Position numbers and translations under genes: made by a program
DNA from: Verrucomicrobiota bacterium
GTDB lineage: Bacteria; Verrucomicrobiota; Verrucomicrobiia; Limisphaerales; CAIMTB01
DNA length: 64,000 bases
Direction: 5' to 3'
Assembly: GCA_963205105.1 (NCBI GenBank)
Contig: CAUJJW010000405.1
Location: 1 to 64,000 of the forward strand
Notes under the pieces: model-generated
Databases searched by the model: none
Seen by the model: the letters and a program-made list of their open reading frames with translations, nothing else
Told to the model about the DNA's origin: nothing
Shown here: in pieces, positions 57,767 through 64,000 of the stretch
How the letters are laid out: each line of letters opens with the position of its first letter
Numbering within the stretch: position 1 is the first letter of the stretch

Positions 57767-59256
57767 GAGATCCGTTGAATCTGAAGTCGCTCGACGGAAC
57801 GACCGGCGACACGGTCCTTCGCAATCGCCGCCGGATCCAGGCCGTGGTGGGAACGGTCCGTGTCCACCCGCCACCGAATCGGCCGGTGGGGCACCGAACC
57901 CGTGGCGCGGTCGAACGCCAGCACAGCGAGAAGGTCCAGCAGCTCATCCTCAGTGGCCAATCGGAGGTCCGCGGTGGAGATCACCCCGCCCTTCGTCGGA
58001 AGGAGCTTCTCCACGAGCCGCCCTGCCCGCTGGGGCGTGATCGCGTACAGGTTGCGAACCCGAATCATTTCCTGGGCATCCACCGTGTCCCCGGCTTCGG
58101 ACGCTCCCGCCACGGCAAGCTCGACCGCTGGACGGCTGCGTCGAGGTCGGTACAGGGCATCGGAGCCGAATCTCAGGGAAACCTCCGCTGAAAGTAGCGG
58201 CAGGCCAGGCTCGTTGGCCAGATCGGCGAACGATTGACCAGTGTGCTGCCGGTCCGCCTCGGCAAGGAACGCCTTCAACTGCTCCGCGCGACGACCGCGC
58301 ATCTCGGTCTGATAGACATAGCGCTGCTTGGAAAGGCGGCAGAAGTCCGCCATGCGCCCGTCGATGATGCGTTGCTTGGCCGGAATGGAGGCCAATCCGC
58401 GGTCCAAAGCGCTCAGCATCGATTCGGCCGCGATGTAGGACTCGACGGGCGGTAAACCACGGTGGGTGGTGATGCCCTCGGCGAGACGTTCCTTGGCCAA
58501 AGGATTGGCCAGGGCATCCTGCACCACCGCCCTGGCCCGCTGCAGGCGCGGCAGCAGACCGCCCTGCTGGAGAGCGTCGTAGCAGACCATGTGCTCCCCC
58601 GCATGGAACTCGATGAGGAACCGGCGAAGGGTCTCGGCCGGTGAATCACTGGTCCGCTGCTCTTCTTCATGCCGGAGAATCAGCGTCTCCACCGCGTGCA
58701 TCTGGTCGGCAGCCCGTTCCACCCGGTCCAGAAGTTCCTTCACCGTTCGCCGGAATGGCTCAGGGTCGATTTGTCGTGGGTCGAGTGCGGACTCGTGGGC
58801 CAGTGTCTGGCAGATCGAATGCAAGGTGGCGGCGAAGTCGCGCAGGTCGGCCGGGTTGTTCGAAGCCAGTTCCCGCAGCGTCCGCATCAGCAGGCGCAGC
58901 TGAGGCGTGATCAGCACCCAGCGTTCGTCGAGACTCACCCGGCGTTCCTGGAGCCAACCCGCCTCGATGAGTTTGTTGTAGAACTGACCCGCGCGCTGGC
59001 GCAGGTCCCCCAGAGACGCCCCTTCGTCATCATCGAGTTGGGCCTGCGGGTGCGCCGCCAACACTTCCCGAATCAGCGTCTGACAGTCCTCGTGGGACAC
59101 CTGGCCGCCTTCGTCGGCGCTGAGCGCGAGGCGGTCCGCGCAATCGATGGAAACGGGCGCCGAAGGTCGCGACAACGGCCGGAAAAACCCCGGGGTGAGC
59201 GCCCGACCGAGGCGCTCGCTCAGGGTTTCGACCGCTGGGGCCGTGGTGTCTGCCAT
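57763..59256 (-). CDS. jetA: Wadjet kleisin-like subunit JetA
   Basis: The protein has 497 residues from the ATG at 59256; an upstream in-frame start at 59337 adds residues without family resemblance. It begins LSERLGRALTPGFFRPLSRPSAPVSIDCADRL and includes LRQRAGQFYNKLIEAGWLQERRVSLDERWVLITPQLRLLMRTLREL, typical of JetA proteins in which a winged-helix start and a helical middle form the kleisin bridge. From memory, this version seems nearer to the DUF5716/JetA group than to DUF3375, which would point to a type II-like operon, but I cannot settle the subtype. It is the first gene of the jetABCD operon. No dedicated promoter or regulator gene is visible upstream. Confidence 0.87.
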   Translation of the reverse strand: MADTTAPAVETLSERLGRALTPGFFRPLSRPSAPVSIDCADRLALSADEGGQVSHEDCQTLIREVLAAHPQAQLDDDEGASLGDLRQRAGQFYNKLIEAGWLQERRVSLDERWVLITPQLRLLMRTLRELASNNPADLRDFAATLHSICQTLAHESALDPRQIDPEPFRRTVKELLDRVERAADQMHAVETLILRHEEEQRTSDSPAETLRRFLIEFHAGEHMVCYDALQQGGLLPRLQRARAVVQDALANPLAKERLAEGITTHRGLPPVESYIAAESMLSALDRGLASIPAKQRIIDGRMADFCRLSKQRYVYQTEMRGRRAEQLKAFLAEADRQHTGQSFADLANEPGLPLLSAEVSLRFGSDALYRPRRSRPAVELAVAGASEAGDTVDAQEMIRVRNLYAITPQRAGRLVEKLLPTKGGVISTADLRLATEDELLDLLAVLAFDRATGSVPHRPIRWRVDTDRSHHGLDPAAIAKDRVAGRSVERLQIQRIS

Positions 59257-59468
59257 GGACAGGAAGCAGAACAGGACCGGTGCTTCCGAGGCAATCCGCG
59301 GTTCAGCGAATGAGCGGACCCGACCGTCGGACGGCAATGGCCGAATCCACGGGTTCCGGTGGGGGCTGAGGCAAGAGAGGCGATATCATCCTCCGCGTGA
59401 CGCTTTAGCGCTGGCCTTGTCGAAATCGGGAAGTCATTCACTCGATCCTCAATTATCGCCAAAAGAAC

Positions 59469-59816
59469 ATGAATACAAAGTTCTCACTTTCCATCGCGTT
59501 TGCCGCTGGCGCGGCATTCGCATCAATTGTTGTAGCCATAGGACTAGTCCACTGGAACAGACAGCAATCACAACTGCTATGGACCTCTTATCTCAACAAC
59601 TACGCGAAGGATGCGTTGCGTCTGAGTCGTGGTCAGCAAGACGAGGTATTGAGAGCCATGGAGGGACGATTGCCTGGCGTGGTGCTTTCTGTGCATTCGT
59701 TCGGTGAGACTCTGTCGACTCGTGATGCGCTAAAACGTGCCAAACAGTTCTACGAAGAGAGTGGCAAGACTGTTCCACCGGAGATTTCGGGGATTCTATC
59801 TTCGCCGCGTCTCTGA
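59469..59816 (+). CDS. Small membrane-anchored protein of unknown function
   Basis: The protein has 115 residues, starting MNTKFSLSIAFAAGAAFASIVVAIGLVHW, one N-terminal membrane anchor with the rest presumably outside. The remainder is helical (QQDEVLRAMEGRL, RDALKRAKQFYEESGKTVPPEI). I do not recognise the family. The codons are visibly less GC-rich than in neighbouring genes (AAA, ATT, TCA are common), so it may have come by transfer or be fast-evolving. It is divergent from jetA, with about 210 bp between them. Confidence 0.6.
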   Translation: MNTKFSLSIAFAAGAAFASIVVAIGLVHWNRQQSQLLWTSYLNNYAKDALRLSRGQQDEVLRAMEGRLPGVVLSVHSFGETLSTRDALKRAKQFYEESGKTVPPEISGILSSPRL

Positions 59817-60644
59817 CTCAAAACTTGCAGCGCAGACAAATATCTAACCATTGCGTTGAACCGCGGAACCAGACAAACGTCGCCCACTGGCACCCACCCC
59901 ACCTCCAGCACTGCGCTGGGCGGTGCAGCTCCCGGCAACCCCGCCGGACCCGGTCCGGCACAGCTCTAGCGAGATCGGGAGCCTCGCTCCACTGCGAACC
60001 CGCCCTCCAGCCCCAGCCTCAACCCAGCACCCACCGACTCCGCTCGATCGCGGGACTGGCTGGAGCAAACTCAAGAAGCTCTCCCAGGAAATGGCCACTC
60101 CCCAGAATGAATGCCTCGCCGCCGGCGGTACCCTGCCGCCGAACACATCACGCGCATCGGCATCCGCTTGGGTGAACAATTGTCGGAAGGGCCGGGGTCC
60201 ATGATCCTCATCGCCGAACCACACCCCTAGCCCCACAAGGAAGAGCGAAGGCCGGGGTGAGAACCGTGCTTCGCCAGCTGGGACCAGGTCAGGATCTTGG
60301 CCGGAAAGGATTCGACCGGGGTTTCCAATGTTATTCCGAACCATCCGGGTGCGGAGATGGCTCTGTCGCTCCAAGATCGAGCAGAACTGGCGATCTGAAC
60401 CGGACCCGTTGGACTTAGGTAAACACCCCATATCCTGACAGGACCGACCCGCCTAGATTGGATTTAGGAACGAAGCGTTCTCTCGGGAGAAAAAGCACCT
60501 GAAAGTTGGATTCCACAGAGGATTCGTCCCCGTTTGCGAGGTCAACAAAGCCTCCCCGGTCCGGGCCTACTTGGCCGGACGTGACGGGATGCAGGGTTCA
60601 ATGAGTTGTCACCGCAATCCTTTAATAATCACAAACCATCACCT
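59817..60644. other. Gene-free stretch with repeat remnants
   Basis: No convincing coding frame is present in these 828 bp; open frames on both strands are short, overlapping and without family features. At about 60256 GAAGGCCGGGGTGAGAACCG recalls the end of the family C element. The rest is unrecognisable. The stretch seems to be degraded intergenic DNA. Confidence 0.5.
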
Positions 60645-60959
60645 ATGAAAACTCTCCATCTGATTCCCTTGTCCAGTGTCGTGCTCGCTTTGGCGGGCTG
60701 CGGAAACCAAGGCAGTTCAAACGACCCGTACGGCACGAATTCAAGTGCTGTTGCGAGACCAACTTATGATCGGGGGAGCATGACCAATGACTCCACGCGC
60801 GGAGCACTGACCCAGAGTCCCGGTGACTCGGGCGTGATGGGTGGCACGAACCACACCAGCCTGGGTGGAACCAACCATCAAGGCGTTGCCACCAACTCGC
60901 ACCGCGTAAGCGACGAGCCATCGGCGCCTCTGCGCACCAACAGCGCGCCGGTGAACTGA
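60645..60959 (+). CDS. Small Asn/Thr-rich lipoprotein
   Basis: The protein has 104 residues from the ATG at 60645 (MKTLHLIPLSSVVLALAGC). The lipobox LAGC puts a lipidated Cys at residue 19. The mature part is low in complexity, rich in Asn, Thr, Ser and Gly with GGTNHTSLGGTNHQG near-repeats, and probably disordered. No known family was recognised. Part of the sequence before the ATG is AT-richer (CCTTTAATAATCACAAACC), perhaps the promoter or leader. Confidence 0.65.
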   Translation: MKTLHLIPLSSVVLALAGCGNQGSSNDPYGTNSSAVARPTYDRGSMTNDSTRGALTQSPGDSGVMGGTNHTSLGGTNHQGVATNSHRVSDEPSAPLRTNSAPVN

Positions 60960-61204
60960 GTGCCACCACCCAAGGCCGACGGTCCGACGCAGCACCGAGA
61001 CCGCGATGGCTCGCTGGCTGGACGACGCGAACCCCGGCCCTGGATTCGCGGACAACCCATGTCAAAGGACATGAAGCAGGAACTGGGGAGCGATCTCTCG
61101 GAATCCACGTCGACATCGCCGTCTTCTGAAGCGACTCGCCTCAGAGTCCCTTCGTCATGAGTGGGTCCGCCTCTTCATGGATCGATCGCGAAGCGGGCCA
61201 AAGG

Positions 61205-61688
61205 GCGACGGGTGTCAACATGACGAGAAGCGACCAACCTGCGCCAGCTTCAGCCAGAATTGGCCGGCCTCGACCAGACCAACGTGATCGATGCCCCTGG
61301 CAGTGGCGACGGACGAATCCTCATCGCTGCCGCCCGTAAGTTCGGCTGCCGCGGGATCGGACGGAAAATCGACCCTCGTCTGGTGTCGATGGCGCGGGAC
61401 AACGTCCGCACCGAGGGCCTGGAGCATCTCGTCCGCATCGAGCATGCCGACATTTTCGAGGCGGACTACAGTGTCTGATGTGCTCACCTCCTGCCCCCCT
61501 CACCCATGCTCAAACGCCTGCTTCCGCAACTGCGGATACTACGCCGCAGCGGCGCGCGGGTGGTGACCCACCCATTCCCGATTCCCGGCTTGAAGCCGGT
61601 CGCGACCGAACAAGTCGTCTCGAAGGAAGACGGCGACTCCCATCAAATCCAGGTCTGGTTGCCGTCCGCCGGTCCTTCGGTCCTGTGA
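61205..61688 (+). pseudogene. Decayed SAM-dependent methyltransferase
   Basis: In one frame, 61260-61475 encodes a recognisable class I SAM-binding core: NVIDAPGSGDGRILIAAARKF, then GIGRKIDPRLVSMARDNVRTEG and HADIFEADYS. A stop codon follows at 61476. The neighbouring frame continues as SDVLTS, and the original frame resumes at 61506 with MLKRLLPQLRILRRSGARVVTH and ends at 61688 (QIQVWLPSAG). The upstream part of the family (a ProVal-Tyr-type lead-in) is missing or in another frame. So at least two frame changes and one stop have broken it. Family placement is by pattern; the original substrate is unknown. Confidence 0.65.
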
Positions 61689-62049
61689 TCCCTCGGGCAC
61701 TCCCCCCAAGTTCCGGGGTGGGCCTTGTTTGGGTTTCGCCGGCGGGGCACCGACGACCACTCATCGTCACGCACGACGCTGACCATCAGGGCTCCCCGAA
61801 ACCCGGGTCGCCGCCTGGGCCCATGGCAGGAATCGCAAACCATTGATACTGCATTGCATACGTCAACCGTCGACTCCAGAAATCCACCGTAAATCCGCCA
61901 TTGAGAAGCATCCATCGGGTGCATCGGATTCGCATGACCGAGATCAGCGGTTCGTTAAACGGCGGCAATCTGGTGCGATTCGTGACATTGCCAAATTCTT
62001 GGACATAGTAGCATCGCCTGATTGAACCAACCGCATTTCCCTACTCTTT
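61689..62049. other. Gene-free stretch before the last gene
   Basis: No coding frame of substance is visible in these 361 bp. The later half (from about 61840) is less GC-rich, with runs such as GACATTGCCAAATTCTTGGACATAG near 61984-62009 that could hold the promoter of the gene at 62050. Nothing else was recognised. Confidence 0.4.
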
Positions 62050-63993
62050 ATGGACCGGCTCGCTGGAGCTCTTGCTGGATCGCTTCTCTTCATATCAACC
62101 CTGGCCCTGGTGGGGCAGGTTCCACAGCTTTCCGTGGAATCAGCCGGCCCTGACGGCATTCGCCTGAAAGCGACCACGTCTTCGGACCAACCCTTGACCC
62201 TCGAAGCCTCGTTTTCCCTTCAAGGCTCGAGCTGGTACCGGGTGGGTTCGAGCGTTCCTTCCCAGGGTGTCGCCTCCTTTCACCACGCGCCGGAACCGCG
62301 TCCGGACTCGATCTATTACCGGGCGCGGATCGGCACCGACCCTGAGCCGGCGCGCGTGGTCCCGGAGCTGGACCCGCTCCAAAGCGTCGCCGGCCTGCTG
62401 ATGCCGGAGGAAGGCCTCCAGCTGAGACTGCTCACGCCCGAGGGAGTGGAGTTCGAGTTCCTCGCCAATACCAATCTCGTGACCGAACCGCTGCCGGTGC
62501 GCATGACCTTGATCACCAACTTCGTGGCAGGGCCCGGTTCCGGGGGATGGCAGGCGGCGGTGGCGTTCCAACCGGACGGTGCACGCTTTCGCGGATCCGC
62601 CAGCCTGCGCATCACCTTCCCCACCCCGGTTTCCACCGCCGATCTGCTCGCCTACTCCTTCCAGGGCGACGGTTCCGGGTTCCATTTCCTTCCCTTCGAC
62701 GGCACCACCCAGTCGGTGGTGATGGCCATCGATGGATTCAGCGGGAAAGGCGTGGGCGTCTACCCCGAGGATCCTCCGCTGTCGCCCTTAACGCACCGGG
62801 AGTCGGCCGATGGCATCCGGGCGGCCGAAGACAGGGCCGCGCGCCGCGAGCGACGGATTCGTCGGGATGAAGCGCAGGGACGCATCTCCGCGATCGAAGC
62901 CCGGGAACGCCAGAAGGCGAGCCGGCTTCAGAAGCTCGACGAAACCTTTCGCGACGCCGTTCAGCCCTACCTCAACGCCGCACGTTCCGACTGCAACCTG
63001 GCCAAGGCGGTGGTGGCGGTGAATCTCGAACGATTGACCGTCGAGTGGGCTGCGGAAACCGGACGACCCGCCATCGAAAGTCCCTTCAGCGAGACACTGG
63101 GTACCTTTGTGGCGGACATGCGCTGTCGCTGCGCGCGACGCCTGATCAACCGGTGCGAACAGGAACCCGGCGTTTCCGGATCCGAGTTGCTCAAGGACTT
63201 GGACGGACTTCTGGCGGATTCGGCGCGGATCAACGGCCGTCAGGATGCCCAGGGTTGCAACCTCGGTTCGGACGAAGAAATCCGAACCCGGCTCCAGTCC
63301 GGACCTTGCTTTGGCGTCTGGGAAGGTACGGTCACGCTCTCGGACGAGCGAAAGCGGGAAGGCAAAAGAATCATCGACGGGGGTTCCATCGAGAGGACCT
63401 GGGACAACCTGCGGCAGGAGATTTACGTCGGCCGGGTCACCGGCATCCTGCGGCAGCAGGCCTTCACCAATGGAGACCGTCGCATCCAAGTCTGGGAACT
63501 CGCCACGGCCGGTCCCTACGCGGCAAGTCGCAAGGTGCTGGAGACCATCACCACCAACCTGAGGGACCTCGTCGTCCGCGAGACCCATTCCAGCACCGAG
63601 GCGAAAGCGCCACCGGCCACGGGCGCCGTGCATCTCACCTTCGTGAATGGAGAGTTCGATTCTCTTGGGGTGGATGCGCTGCCGACCGCCACTGCGGATC
63701 AAAAGCTGGATTACACGACGGTGGACGACACCACGAATGAATGTCTTCCCAGCTGGCCTTCCAACCAGGCATGCCCGCCCGATCGGGCGGAAGTCTCGAC
63801 CTTCAATTTCAACCTGTCTCTGGGTTTCAGCCCGGATCGGAACAGCGTCCCGCCCCCCAAAGTCACCCTCACCCAGCGCACGTTCAACCTCACTTGGGAG
63901 CGGACCGAAATCGACGGCGACCCGTCGCTGACCAGCTTCCTACCGGCGGAATACATCACGACAAAGGTGACCCTGAACCTCGTGCGCAAGTGA
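62050..63993 (+). CDS. Large secreted protein of unknown function with coiled-coil middle
   Basis: The protein has 647 residues with an N-terminal signal peptide (MDRLAGALAGSLLFISTLALVG). Residues about 25-95 resemble the small LEASFSLQGSSWYRVGSS...YYRARIG module of other secreted proteins in this window. A beta-rich part (LRLLTPEGVEFEFLANTNL) follows, then a strongly charged helical segment (about 245-300: AAEDRAARRERRIRRDEAQGR). Paired cysteines near 355-385 (MRCRCARRLINRCEQE) may form disulfides. The C-terminal about 250 residues have a beta character. No enzyme motif or family is recognised. Confidence 0.7.
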   Translation: MDRLAGALAGSLLFISTLALVGQVPQLSVESAGPDGIRLKATTSSDQPLTLEASFSLQGSSWYRVGSSVPSQGVASFHHAPEPRPDSIYYRARIGTDPEPARVVPELDPLQSVAGLLMPEEGLQLRLLTPEGVEFEFLANTNLVTEPLPVRMTLITNFVAGPGSGGWQAAVAFQPDGARFRGSASLRITFPTPVSTADLLAYSFQGDGSGFHFLPFDGTTQSVVMAIDGFSGKGVGVYPEDPPLSPLTHRESADGIRAAEDRAARRERRIRRDEAQGRISAIEARERQKASRLQKLDETFRDAVQPYLNAARSDCNLAKAVVAVNLERLTVEWAAETGRPAIESPFSETLGTFVADMRCRCARRLINRCEQEPGVSGSELLKDLDGLLADSARINGRQDAQGCNLGSDEEIRTRLQSGPCFGVWEGTVTLSDERKREGKRIIDGGSIERTWDNLRQEIYVGRVTGILRQQAFTNGDRRIQVWELATAGPYAASRKVLETITTNLRDLVVRETHSSTEAKAPPATGAVHLTFVNGEFDSLGVDALPTATADQKLDYTTVDDTTNECLPSWPSNQACPPDRAEVSTFNFNLSLGFSPDRNSVPPPKVTLTQRTFNLTWERTEIDGDPSLTSFLPAEYITTKVTLNLVRK

Positions 63994-64000
63994 AGGGCAT

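Noticed and set aside
1..64000. tRNA or rRNA genes
   Set aside because: No T-loop GGTTCGAATCC-like arm with a matching acceptor stem and no rRNA-like conserved stretch were found by eye; a covariance-model scan would be needed to exclude a tRNA fully.

Overview
The window is high-GC DNA (roughly two thirds G+C by eye) with the character of a Verrucomicrobiota chromosome, probably of the Pedosphaera/Limisphaera type. This is inferred from gene content: secreted CotH-kinase proteins with a lamin-tail domain, a PQQ propeller protein with an inserted cytochrome c, a DUF4838 protein, an ECF sigma factor fused to a membrane domain, an rpmG-rpsR pair, and many short palindromic repeats between genes. 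No rRNA, tRNA, CRISPR array, prophage or complete insertion sequence was seen.

Layout. 1-8.6 kb: a truncated GbsR/MarR-type repressor with a perfect palindrome just upstream of its start, a DEAD-box helicase with a DbpA-type tail, an ankyrin lipoprotein, a secreted serine hydrolase and two tandem CotH-type proteins. 8.7-15.1 kb: an APC permease, a large protein with the layout of soluble adenylyl cyclase (two cyclase domains, NTPase, TPR) and an EamA-type transporter. 15.1-23.7 kb: a nucleotidyltransferase/small-protein pair behind alaS, a PQQ dehydrogenase-like protein, and ftsH. 23.9-28.2 kb: a DksA-like protein, ribosomal proteins L33 and S18, then a compact zinc-uptake operon (znuA-znuC-znuB-Fur family) preceded by a Zur-like box. 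28.3-39.6 kb: a HAD hydrolase, asd, tgt, glnS, a YjhG/YagF-type sugar-acid dehydratase with an orphan sugar-ABC ATPase, and a sugar-nucleotide epimerase overlapping rsmH. 40-52.5 kb: an unknown membrane protein, a DUF4838 protein, the membrane-fused sigma factor, a CIA30 protein with an acyltransferase, and a BlaI/BlaR1-like pair with a candidate operator. 52.6-59.3 kb: a four-gene Wadjet (jetABCD) defence operon with ATGA overlaps, in which the start of jetD appears to be frameshifted. 59.4-64 kb: a gene-poor accessory tail with a less GC-rich small membrane protein, a small lipoprotein, a decayed methyltransferase and a large secreted protein of unknown function.

Three repeat families run through the window. 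One is an about 80-bp element with CCATGAACC/GGTTCATGG ends, often joined to an about 45-bp companion. One is an about 210-bp fold-back element present three times. One is a cluster of GTCGC-ggA-GCGAC palindromes. One copy of the first family lies in frame inside the cytochrome c region of the PQQ protein, and another forms the apparent N-terminus of the DUF4838 protein. The Wadjet operon, the soluble-adenylyl-cyclase-like protein, the Zur-type operon and the repeats inside genes deserve the closest look. Only the jetD frame break and the repeat-in-gene cases look out of the ordinary; the other systems are recognisable family members.
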